From: Chlorophyllum brunneum
Lineage: Eukaryota; Basidiomycota; Agaricomycetes; Agaricales; Agaricaceae
NCBI GenBank assembly: GCA_963576785.1
Contig: OY756144.1
Coordinates: forward strand, 1,612,001-1,676,000
Direction of reading: 5' to 3'
Length of the DNA stretch: 64,000 nucleotides
Position numbers and translations under genes: made by a program. Each line of letters opens with the position of its first letter. Position 1 is the first letter of the stretch. Positions 32,370-43,430 of this stretch are shown one piece after another. The notes under the pieces were generated by a model that ran no database searches, was not told the DNA's origin, and was given only the letters and a program-made list of their open reading frames with translations.

Positions 32370-33894
32370 ATGGCGAAGACAAGGGATGTCTACCTGGTGA
32401 TCGGTGGAAGCGGTTTCCTTGGCCGCCATATCGTTCAGCAGCTTCTGGATAGGGGAGACATTGTATCCTCCTTCGATATTGTCCAGCGGCACTTTGACGT
32501 CCCATTCTACTCTGGCGATATCACAAACATCGATGATATCTCCAATGCTCTCAGAAAGGTGCGCCTACGGCTTCGTGCTATCTGGGGTCCTTTCTGACTG
32601 TGCTTCAGAGCGGGACAACTTGCATTATCCACACTGCTTCCCCTCCCGCTGGGCTGAAAGACCCTACGCTGTACTTTAAGGTCAACGTTGACGGGACCAA
32701 AACTGTGATTGATGCTGCAGTATCTGTTGGCGTACGAAAGCTCGTTTTCACGAGTTCTGCAGGTGTAGTCTTCAATGGGGGAGACATTGTCAACATCGAT
32801 GAACGACTTCCATACCCTGATGTCCCTCTTGATGCTTATAACGACTCAAAGGCCAAGGCAGAAGAGATTGTTCTCGAAGCCAACGGAAAGGGCGGCTTGC
32901 TGACTGTCGCCCTAAGACCGGCCGGAATTTTTGGGTGTGTTGTACCCATACGTGGTTAAAATTACTTTTACCGATAATTTTCCAGACCTGGTGACCGACA
33001 AGTGATGGCTGGTTTGTACCAAGTGTATGAGCGCAACCAGACCCATTTCCAGATTGGCGACAACACCAATCTCTTTGATTGGACTTATGTCGGCAACGTT
33101 GCGAAAGCTCACCTGCTCGCTGCCGACAAGCTCGACCTCCCTCCTCCCGCACGACCTTTTTCGGAAATGGAAGAAACACCTCTGCTCGTCGAAGACGTGC
33201 CTTCCTTCACCCGAGAGGAGGAAAAACTCGTCAGCGAACCCTTGCCCTACGTTGATGCGACAACAGGCAAGCGTCGCACTCCGACTAGTGAAGCTCGCCC
33301 CCTTGGTCCCTACGTTGAGCCGCCACCCAACGCCAAGGCCATTGAAGCGGGCTTCAATGATCCAAATCCACGCTCTCCAGTCCGGCCTACCGTCCGCACG
33401 CGTTTCGACCAGTTTTCTGGTACATCCCTGGTCAGGGCCAAACTTTGTAATCCGGAAGTCAACCCCTTGCAAGTCGCTGGTCAGGCATTCTTCGTCACGA
33501 ACGGCGAACCGTGCTACTTCTGGGATTTCCCCCGAATGGTTTGGCACCAGTTGGATGCACATTTCCCTGGGCATCGGAAACCGAGGTCTGTATTTACGAT
33601 GCCCAAGGCAGTCGGTTTAGCTGCAGCCACTGGAGCTGAGTATTTCGGGATGATTGTTGGCAAGGAGCCTGCTTTCACCAGGTTCAAGGTCACCTTTAGT
33701 TGTGCCACGCGATGGCATAATATAGAAAAAGCGCGGCGCGTGCTCGGTTACGAGCCTGATGTCGGCATCGATGAAGGAATCAAGCGTATGGTGGAGGTAA
33801 ATCATTCCCTGCAATGCCCGAGAGAATGGCGCTGACTGGTCGTTAGTGGTGGTATGAAGAATACAGGAAGGGCAGCCACGGACAGAAGCATTAA
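32370..33894 (+). CDS. ERG26: sterol-4-alpha-carboxylate 3-dehydrogenase (C-3 sterol dehydrogenase)
   Basis: NAD(P)-dependent enzyme of ergosterol synthesis that oxidatively decarboxylates 4-carboxysterols at the endoplasmic reticulum. The start at 32370 gives MAKTRDVYLVIGGSGFLGRH with the Rossmann GxxGxxG motif. Short-chain dehydrogenase signatures follow: HTASPPAG, VNVDGTKTVIDAA, FTSSAGVVF and the catalytic YNDSK. Then come RPAGIFGPGDRQ and DWTYVGNVAKAHLLAA. A segment of about 90 residues rich in Pro, Glu and Arg (about 33150-33430) separates these from VAGQAFFVTNGEP and YFWDF. The last intron brings in WWYEEYRKGS and a stop at 33894. The insertion appears typical of fungal members in my recollection. 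Catalytic residues are intact. Confidence 0.9.
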
Positions 33895-34114
33895 GGGTCT
33901 GCCCAGGACGTGGTTGTGGTTGTAGTGTATATTTCGATAATGTAGACAGGCATCAGTGACTGATCTGATGGCGACCCTGATATATACGTCTATTTATATC
34001 CCGAAACGCATTCCAAGGAATCAAAGGCGGACAGGGCCAATCATCGTTCCACACTTGCCCCCGCCACCACCACCTCACCCACAACACCAGCCAGCCACCA
34101 GACACGCGTCACAC

Positions 34115-35584
34115 ATGGAAGTAAATCCCGCCTGGTTCCCCGCCCAGACACCCTCCTATATCCTCTCCTTCCAGTTCTCCGCGTGGTACCCCATGTTCCT
34201 GAAACACACCATCAAGAGCACGATTATCCGGCCTGTTCCTACGGGCTTCCAGGAGTACCTCACCTCGGACGGCATTTTCGTACCAGAAGGATCCGACAAC
34301 AGGTCCCTTTCTTGCTTTTCCTTTCTTGATCTCCTTCATTGACACTCCTTTCGTCTTGTGTCCGTGTTTTGCAGGCCCCCAGAGTGCCACCTCTCTGACG
34401 AATCGGATGAGAGCGACGAGGCGGGCGAGACCAAAATCACCTACTCGGACGCCAACTCTGATTTTCGAGTCAAACACTGGGCCTTTCCGGACCTCGATAA
34501 CCGGATACGAGATTGTGTTGAAGAGTACGAAGGCGTTTTCCCAAAACTCAACTTTTCCTCCCCAAAGGCACGCCTTAACGCCCTCCGTTTTTGTACCGCA
34601 CCCGTTGACCCTGTCTCTTTGTCCGCTTCGATATATATTTCAGGATGCATACTGGGTTCTCTTCAACGCCAATCCGCTCCGCTGCACGTCTCCTTCAGAC
34701 GTCTACATCCTGCTCAAGTCATCAACCTTTGCGATACACGACACGGATCCCGCAAATGTTTTTAGCGGTTGTCTTGACCCCGAATCAGGCCAGGAATCGC
34801 CTCAATATGAACTCGAGCTCGTCTTACGAAAGTGGTATTCCATCGAACGAAACCGCGAAGTCCGATGCTTTGTGCGGAATCGACGGTTGATAGGTGAGTG
34901 TTGCGGAATTCGATCTTTGTGAATTCGGGTTTCTTGTCAGTCGTGGTTACCCTCGCACTCCTTGATCGTGGTGCTCAGAATGTTGCTGGAATCATAACTG
35001 ACGTTGATGGATCGCGCTTTGCGGACAGGCATCTCACAACGCGACATGAATCACTACGAGTTTCTCACTGCGGAATCGACGAGAGATAAGATCCTCGAAT
35101 CGGTCTCAAGTTTCTGGGAAACAGAGATCAAAGACAAATGGGATGCAAAAGATTGTAAAACCTCCTTCATCGTTTTTTTGATATCACCCTTCCATTAACC
35201 CAAGCCTGCCTAGACATCTTTGATTTTCTATTGACACGCGACTTCACAAGAGGTCACATCATCGACTTTAACCCGTACTCACCACGGACGGACCCGCTCT
35301 TGTTCACTTATGAGGAGCTCCACAATATCTCGGAACATTCAACCTCCAAAATCGAGTTTCGAGTAATCCCATCCGCAGATCATCCCGCTGCCGCTTCAAA
35401 TATCCCAGTTTTCCAACACAACATGGTACCACTGGAAGCGCTCACATTGAGTGCTGGGAGGTCAGTCGGCGAGTTCGAAGGAGCACTAAAGGAGCAGATA
35501 TACGAGAGCATGCAAAATGGAGTTGATAGTGATGATGAAGCAGTGCATGACAGGACACCCAATGGAATTTGTGACACCCCTTAG
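34115..35584 (+). CDS. CDC123: Cdc123 translation-initiation eIF2 assembly factor
   Basis: An ATP-grasp-like protein required for assembling the eIF2 heterotrimer and hence for cell-cycle start in yeast. The start at 34115 gives MEVNPAWFPAQTPSYILSFQ, then FSAWYPMF and PTGFQEYLTSDGIFVPE. An acidic segment (SDESDESDEAGE) precedes HWAFPDL and LNFSSPKDAYW. Later blocks are DVYILLKSSTF, YELELVLRKWYSI, EVRCFVRNRRLIGISQRDMN, HIIDFNPYSPRTDPLLFTYE. The order and residues match the D123 family. The junction in SPKDAYW requires removing 34568-34643, which begins GC rather than GT. The C-terminal exon ends in an acidic tail. It lies in the same orientation as ERG26, 220 bases downstream. Confidence 0.9.
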
Positions 35585-35752
35585 ACCTGTACTCTACAAC
35601 ACATATATATGCATTCCCTACTCTTCAGCTTCAGGTCATCCATAGAAGTGATCATTATATTATTCCGTCGGGCCGTCATATCCTGGTGTCTAATGGAGGT
35701 ATTTTAACTACGATGTATAACGAGCCTGTAGACGTGATACTCTTGATATGCT

Positions 35753-37524
35753 CTATTTCTCAAGCTCGATGCCAGAGTCACTAGCGGCGTTGTCAGTAAA
35801 GACCGGCCTCATCTTGGCAACACCACAGGCGTTCTTGAAGAAGACAATATCACCCTCATCCTCGACAAACTAGGGTGACATGAGCATTGCTTCGCAAGCA
35901 TGAATGACAAGAATGATAAAACACACCTTGCACTCCTTGAAAACACGAACAACCTCAGCCCAGCCACCAGGGCCACCCTCTAGGCGGACACCACGGCTAC
36001 GAAGGAACTTCTTCAGGGTATCACTTGCTTCCCAGCTATGGCCAACGTTAGCGACGAATCACCTTGGCAAAACCTAGACGTACGCATTGTAATGAGGAAT
36101 CTTGCTAGACACGTGATGAAGGACGTGGGTTTCCGAAATACCATTGGTAGCATGAGCACCAATCCAAGCCATGATACTACCACAGTCACCGAGGAGATTA
36201 CGATCGAGGGTAGCAAGAGCACCACGGGGAAAGGTAAACTCGGGGGCACGGTAGTGAGGAAGGAGAGGGTCGGTGTGTTGGAGGAAGGTAATCAAGACGA
36301 GCCAGTGGTTGACCCTATCGCAGATTCGATTGGGATGATTCTATAGCGTTAAAACACGAAGACGTACCAGAGATAAGGAACGACGTAGAGAGTAAGAACT
36401 TCCCAAATGCCGGAGTGGGATACCCAAGCAAAGAGGCCAGCGAGCCAGAGGGCAATACCAGCGTTGGACCACATGATCTGCCAGAATTGGTGGGGCTTGA
36501 ACATGAAAGCATTGGGGTTAAAATCTGCGTCACTCTCTTCAGACCAAAGTTGCAATGCCCATCAGATAAATCCGACTCACGGTTAGTTCCCTTGGGGTAG
36601 CGAGCTTGACCGGAAGCATTGGTAGTGATGTAGGCGGGCCACCCGCCGAGCTAAGTATTCCTCCATCAGCACATGCATCGTTGGAATCACGCCAAAAATG
36701 TATCATACGAGGTATGAAGCGGAACCCAGAACAGCACCAATGGGAGAATCACCAAGGGCTTCCCAGAGCTCCTTCATCACTTCTTCCGTAACACGGGAAC
36801 CCAGGAGGTCCTGTTTAGAGGGGTCCAAGGGAGGGAGACCAAGATCAGAGCGGGTGTGGGGGACGAAGACCTGATCATTCGTCATATGGCCAGTAGAGGC
36901 ATGGTGTTGGCCGTGGGTGATACGCCAGGCATGGTATGGGACACCGAGACTGAACAGAGCGAGTCACATGTCAGTCGTGACACGCCAAAAAATCAAATGG
37001 CACCATGCCAAAGCGGTACTCACGCCGAATGAAGCATCCATCCAACAGTGTTGTTGATGAACTTGGATTCCGAGAACGCTTGGTGGCCGCATTCATGACC
37101 GATGACCCACAGCCCAGTCGCAAAGAGTCCAGCCCAGAATCCGTAGAGCGACCAGAGTGCGAAACGAGCGAAGCGGTAGGCATACGGATGGGGGAGTTCA
37201 ATGACGGCGGGGTCAATGAATGTGTCGAGGTAAGTTGCGGTCTTGTAAATGCACCCAATCACAAAGGCATCCCAGATGCTGTACACATGCATAAGCCAAT
37301 GCGAAGAATGACATACCGGGAGCTACTTACATATATAGGGATGACCTGAGAGCAGAACGCTTAAAACAGTGTGCCCTGCATCGCGAGAGGTTAAAGGGAC
37401 TCGAGAAAATTAGGCAGTGTCCAGCTCACGGAATAGCGTCCAACAGCTCCTTGATGGTGATGTCGGGGACAACGAAGGTGTCCTGTTCGACGGTCAGACC
37501 ATCAGTTTTTTCCTTGGGGGCCAT
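35753..37524 (-). CDS. FAD2: delta-12 fatty acid desaturase
   Basis: Membrane-bound desaturase of the endoplasmic reticulum converting oleate to linoleate in phospholipids. The start at 37524 gives MAPKEKTDGLTVEQDTFVVP and PDITIKELLDAIP, the usual beginning. Three histidine boxes are present in order: HECGHQAFS, HGQHHASTGH and HVLHH in ISETHVLHHVSSKIPHYN. Intervening blocks include ELPHPYAYRF, HMTNDQVFVPHTRSDLGLPP, WPAYITTNASGQ and LVLITFLQHTDPLLPHYR. The metal-binding residues appear complete. Membrane segments flank the boxes as expected. A delta-15/omega-3 activity cannot be excluded by motif alone, but delta-12 is the default for this sequence type. Six or more short introns. It is convergent with CDC123. 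Confidence 0.9.
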
Positions 37525-37908
37525 CGTGAACGCCGTAAGAGCCGTCTAAGGGGGAAATGCGGGAGGGAAGACGGTCTAGAGGAAGAGAAACTGGTGAGAG
37601 TGATCGCCTGCCGTCAATTTATGGGGAGAACGCGCCCTCGGCTAATCCCGCACTTTTTTTTTATGTTGGGGTTGGATGGGCGTCTACTTGGACCACGTCA
37701 GACTACGCGACAGGTTGTTGATAGGCCCCTATACAGCATTGTCCATAATTACCAGACTGAGTGGGACCGTTCTGTCTGCTCGGGAATGCAATCTGTCATG
37801 CCCACTTGGTTCATACCCTCTCCGTGGTGAGTAATACACCCTATACTGTACACATCGTTATCAGGTTTCAACACCAATACACAGAATACACAAATACAAG
37901 ATACATCA

Positions 37909-39989
37909 TCACTGGAGAACTTTTAGCCTCTCAGCTAGCCCCTCCAAAAATGCAAAGCCGTCCTGTGCCGTAGTCCGTATGTCAGTCACAAATCTAAACC
38001 GGAGAATCGCGTCAGGCTACCTTGCTCACTGTCCGCCCTGTACTCCGGTTGGTCACTCGCGCAAAATCGGCCACCATTACCGCAAGTTCCTTGTTGCTGC
38101 GAGCGGAGCCAACCTCCCGCCTCAGACGAGCTACTACACCTAGCTTGACACGCGACGGCTGTTTTTCCTTCTCTGGTACTGGTTCATTGAATGATTTGGT
38201 CCTGGACATCCTTTTTGGAGTAAGCCTATTGATGAACCAAGGTTGACGCACTCGATCGGAGGACTCACTTGGTCGGCTGGATGAACACCGAAGGGTCATC
38301 CAGCTGTTTGTACAACATGTCGAGGAACTGGAAAGCTGGTCGTGTTACTGTCCGTCCACTGTTGGACTGCATAACCCGTATAAAGTCCGACACATGCTTC
38401 GAGAGGTCTTTATTGTTTGTCGCGCCGCCTATTTCCTTGGCCAGTAACTCTAGTTGGCGTCCTTTCTGCAAAGCAAATCGAGGAGGGAGGACAGGCTCCA
38501 GATCACCGTCGCTGATCTCGATCACCTCTTTCTCGGCGCCCAATTCTGATTTCTTGACCTCCTCTGCCCCCCGCACCGCCGCATTAAGGATGTTTGTGTT
38601 ATTCACAAGGACAGGTCGGCTTCCAAGATCAAGTTTAGCAAGGCCGCCAAGGATGCCCGCAATATCATCTGCCTTGACAGCAGGTGAAAGAATACGACGG
38701 GGAGTGTTGATTGTCTTGTGTCTCATGACCTGAGTGAACAGCATGAGAATCAATCCAAAGAGGGCATAGAAACACTCACAGGTAATGGCGGAGGCCATAT
38801 AAAATCTTCACTTGATGAATACCCTTCGTTGATAGTGAGTTCCCGGAATTTTTCGATCCATTCGCGATAATTGGGGCACTGGTCAAAGTTCAATCGCCTG
38901 GTATACCGTAAAAACTCCTCGAATACTGCTGGAAGACCTTTGCACAAATCTTCTGGTAGGGCGTTGCGCTTCTCACGGATGAGTAGGTCATGAGTCTCGC
39001 TTGTTTTCGGAACGCCGTTGCGGGTCCATGACAAGCCACGAGGCGTTAAGAGATGAATAAGCATAAGGGCAACGGCCTCGAGATCATCGCGACGAGAAGG
39101 TACTATCAAAATATTCCGTGAGTGGTCTAACTCCGGCTCCCGTCGAGACCCTGCGTACCCTTTCCGCGGCAGTGAACATTTACAGAACTGGATGCTAGTC
39201 AGAACATGAGATAAGGATATGAACAACGGAACGAACCTAAACCAATAGTTGCCAATGAAATCCCGCTTAACTTTGCTGTTTGGTATATGTCGATTTGTAT
39301 ATGGATCGATATAACGCTTTGAGAAACCAAAATCGATCATATATATGATTTTATCATAAGGAGGCAGCCCAAGAACACAATTCCCCAGTTGGATATCGCG
39401 GTGCAAAACACCGCGGCTGTGCATGAACTCAAGTCGTTGAATCTAGATTCGAACTTCAACCACCATTCCCACTCCGAGGGGATAGGAACGTACCACTTGC
39501 ATGGCAATGCAACAGACACTCCCAACGTTCATTACATCCTTCCCGCTCTTTCTATAAATACTATCCAGACTCTGACCGAGGAGATCGATGGCAAGATAAT
39601 CCCAACTCCCTTGGATACCAGCAGCCCAGAGTCTAGGAATGCCCTTTCCACCCTGGATGAGCGGGTAAAGGTATCGTTCGTAGCGGTTCGTTGGACATGG
39701 GTGCTCCACCCACTGTAGTTTGAGTGCGACGGTCTGGTTAGTGTAGATGTTCGTTGCACGAAAGATAGAGCCTACAGAGTTGGTATAATCAATTTTTACG
39801 TACATTTTCAAGGCAGGTTGCAAACACACCTGAGTATCCAGAGCCCAAATTCTCGTTCAGCCACCAATTATGAACAGTTTGGGGTATCGGAGGCTTTTGT
39901 GGCTCTTGCTGACTGGAATATTCTGATGTCTCATCAGACCCACAGGACTCGGAGTTGGATAGTTCTGACTCTGACTCTGAAATGGACAT
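37909..39989 (-). CDS. CK1-like protein kinase with duplicated C-terminal module
   Basis: The start at 39989 gives MSISESESELSNSESCGSDE, an acidic and serine-rich head. A casein-kinase-1-like domain follows: NLGSGYSG, SIFRATNIYTNQTVALKL, YLYPLIQGGKGIPRLW, LAIDLLGQSLDSIY, VLHRDIQLGNCVLG, MIDFGFSKRYIDP, then PSRRDDLEAVALMLIHLL and WIEKFRELT. HRD and DFG are intact, but the catalytic-loop Lys is Gln (HRDIQLGN) and the SIN/SV-type activation segment differs from canonical CK1. After the kinase come two copies of a roughly 45-residue module, at about 38304-38459 and 37912-38140, sharing an NKDLS/NKELA...SGRTV/TGRTV core. The last exon (DGFAFLEGLAERLKVLQ) is recovered by removing a short intron near 37960-38020. 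Substrates are unknown. Confidence 0.72.
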
Positions 39990-40871
39990 GGTGGGCGAGT
40001 GAAATGGAAAGTGATGCCAGACGGTTGATGATGAGATATTAAAGGTCGTGATTATGGGCGATCCTGGAGACGAAGAGACCTGGGGTATAAGAATTTGTTC
40101 TCTTGTTGTTCGTGGTACGTGGTCAATGTGAAGGATACATGAACGAGGATAGCAGATATGTTGGTTGAAGAGGGAGGATCGTCATAAATGGCTTGATCGC
40201 GAAACGCGTCCAGCCTGTTCAGTCACGTGCAAGTTCATGTCGCGCTTAGTTCCGCTCAGCCTGGACCCGGATGACAACCTTCCGTCCAACTTCTCACCAC
40301 TCAGCCGTCGGGGGCGAGCTCGTGGCGAATATTCATCAGGGTTTTATGCTTCCAATGCGATATAATTACAGTCCGGCGATATAATATTTTGTGCCGTCTT
40401 GCTGCGGGAATCCGAGTTGACCAACCTACGATTCCTGGCACCTTTCGGAACATCTGGGTAAATATACCGGAGGCGTTGGGGCCAAACACTACATCGTGAG
40501 GGGTCTTCATTCCTCGAATCGCATACCCTTCGGTTGACCTCCCTAACCCATCCTGCATTCTCGTCAATCACCTACCCGGAGCTCGAGGTAGTATCTCACA
40601 AAAATGAGAGTGGATAAAATTAGAAATTCCGGGTACCCTATGTCATGGCTTCCGTCATCCACGAACCCAACTCCAGGGAATGAATCCGATCTCGAACACC
40701 ATAACCGAGACTCTTTCTAGACTTGCAAAATGCCCGAATTGAAACACACCCTTGATTCACGAATCCCTCCACGCTAGGGTATTTATATGCACCCTGCTCC
40801 AGTGTTGGTGTCATTCCAACTCTCTTCCCTAGCCTCATTGTGGTTGACTCTTTACCACCGAACCTAACAAT
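39990..40871. promoter_or_regulatory. divergent region between CK1-like kinase and pyruvate decarboxylase, with TATA box
   Basis: About 880 bases. On the plus strand a TATA-like element (tatttatat) lies at 40780-40788, about 85 bases upstream of the pyruvate decarboxylase start, a good position for its promoter. No other gene was recognised in the interval. Confidence 0.5.
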
Positions 40872-43278
40872 ATGCCATTTAAGCAAAGCGTAGAAGCTCT
40901 TCATGGCGAGGTTGATCGATTAAGGCTCGAGCTGCAGAGTTTGCAAGCTCACCATGGAGTCGGCGACATTGCGATTGGGGATTACATCCTTGCTCGTTTG
41001 GCACAGCTTGGCGTCACCGTACGTACTAATCAAATTTCTACTCCACCCAGTACTGATTGTATGTGCAGAAAATGTTTGGTTTGCCCGGGGATTTCAACCT
41101 GGGATTCTTGGTGAGCTTGACATCATGATGATTTATCTGTATATCCATACGCCCCGTCAGGACCTCGTTGAAGACCACCCGACGATCGACTGGGTCGGCA
41201 ACTGGTATGCATCCGACTTATTTCAGGTCGATATGTGCTTATCGTGAACTAGTAATGAGCTTAATGCGGCATATGCTGCTGATGGTTATGCCCGCGTGAA
41301 GCAAAATTCACTCGGCGTCGTACTTACGACGTATGTTATCGCCCGCGGGAATGCTCTGCATGCTAACTGAAGCCAATAGGTTTGGTGTCGGGGAGCTTTC
41401 TGCTATGAATGGCATTGCGGGGGGTAGGCTATGTCTCCTCCGACAATCGACCCGTTTTTGACTCTATGCCCAGCCTTCTCCGAGATGGTTCCTGTTCTCC
41501 ACCTTGTCGGTGTGCCTAGCACCATGCAACAGAAGAAACGTCCCATTCTGCATCACACTCTTGGTGATGGCAGGTCGGTACCCGACATTGGGGTGGTGTG
41601 TTATATTCGCTGACACCGACAACGCTCCTAGATATGATGCATACACGATCGCATCCAAACAGTTCACCATTTTGCAAACGTCGCTCAGAGACAAGCACGA
41701 AGTTGCGCGCCAAATCGATGAAACTCTTATCGAATGTATTACTAGGGCAGGTACTCTTTCACCGTGACCCGAGGAAGCGCTAGTAACTCTTGGCAAATCA
41801 GGCCAGACCGGTGTACATGACGCTCCCCACCGATATGGTGAAACAAAACATCTCTGCTGAACGTCTGAAAATACCCTTGGCGCGCCAGCCAGCAATCAAC
41901 GACCTTCAAACTGAGGAGTTCGTAATCGATTTGATTCAAGAGCGTGTAAAGGAGGCAGAAGGCGATATGGTCATCCTCATAGATGCCTGTGTCATTCGCT
42001 TCGACGCCCAAAATGAAGTCAGGGATCTCCTTAAGGCGACTGGATTCCCTGTCTATTCAACACCCATGGGTAAAACTGCTATCGACGAAAGCTACATACG
42101 CTATGGAGGGGTGAGTGGTTTTATATGAGGATTTGATCGCGTGTTAATGGTCAGTCAGATTTATATCGGCACTATCACACATCCTCTGATCAAGGAACGC
42201 GTTGAGTCCGCAAAGTTGATCATGTCTATCGGTTCACTGCAGTCGGACTTTAACACCGGCAACTTCTCGTACAACATCCCCACCCGACGACACATTGAAG
42301 TAGGTGCACTCGAAAGCCCAGTTCTACGCATTTTGACCCTGCACCTAGCTCCATTCTGATCATACAAGGATCCAATATGCCCTCTTCCAGGGCATCGGGA
42401 TGAAACAATTACTTCCCAAGCTTACTGAAAGTCTACAACACTTCTACCCTACAGCAAGCAAGATTCCGGTCGACCCTTTCACTAGCATTGTTCCAAAATT
42501 GCAGGATAATGATCAGACAATCGTGCATGCATACTTCTGGCCACGATTGAGCAAGTTCTTCATGCCTAAGGATGTCATCGTCACGGAAACCGGTATGGAC
42601 TATTAGTGCCTCACGACCGTGGTGAACATTCACCAAGTTTCACAGGAACTTCGAATTTTGGTATTCTTGACGTGCCTTTGCCAGATGGTGCCAAGCTGGT
42701 CAGTCAAATCCTCTGGGGTAGTATCGGTTGGTCGGTTGGTAGTGCTTTAGGTGCCGCGTTTGCTGCGCGAGAGGTTGGCAAGGAGCGGGTCATATTGTTT
42801 GTTGGCGAGGGTAGCTTGTAAGTGGTGTTCCTTCCCGCTCCAGATATCTGCTCAGTGCGAGACTAGGCAACTAGCTGTACAAGAGATATCGCCTATGATC
42901 CGCCATGGACTAAAGCCCATCATCTTCGTGATCAACAACAGCGGATATTCGATCGAGAAATACATCCACGGAAAACACAGGTATGTGTGTAGATGTTCGA
43001 CGTAAAGACAGATCGTTTAACGGATTTGTAGAAAATACAATAACGTTGACAACTGGAAGTGGACAAGCCTTCTGAATACATTTGGAGACAACCTTGGAAA
43101 GCCCTCCAAGTCGTATACGGTCCGCACGCGCGCAGAGTTGGACAAACTCTTGAGTGAATCCGAGTTTGGGGCTGCGGAGAAGATCCAATTGGTGGAGGTC
43201 ATCATGCCGGCCCTGGATGCACCAGTTACTCTTGAACGTCAGGTGGAGGTGGCGGGCAGGTGGACTGCAAAAGTATAG
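40872..43278 (+). CDS. PDC: pyruvate decarboxylase (thiamine-diphosphate enzyme)
   Basis: Decarboxylates pyruvate to acetaldehyde in the cytosol. About twelve short introns. The first exon encodes a helical extension ([20 protein letters not shown]), then the TPP-binding N-domain: [42 protein letters not shown] (catalytic Glu), [24 protein letters not shown] (His pair). Middle-domain blocks are [22 protein letters not shown] and [11 protein letters not shown]. The C-domain has [46 protein letters not shown] and [16 protein letters not shown]. In the TPP/Mg motif the usual GDGS is GEGS and the usual NND is NNS. All other catalytic residues look intact. The gene ends at 43278, about 150 bases before the M3 peptidase start. 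Confidence 0.88.
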
Positions 43279-43430
43279 GTGTCTGTTGGATCTGTATCAT
43301 AGTACATGTGTGACGAATCGATTTTATTTATCCGCACTACGGAACAGCGGCGGGAGATAAGATAACGTAGTGTGCGCCGGGTGTTTGCGCGAGGGACAGG
43401 GCTGGTGTGAGCTGGCAGAGAACGACGAGG

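Noticed and set aside
32912..33574. 220-codon minus-strand open frame
   Set aside because: It lies antisense to ERG26 exons, which carry clear enzyme motifs.
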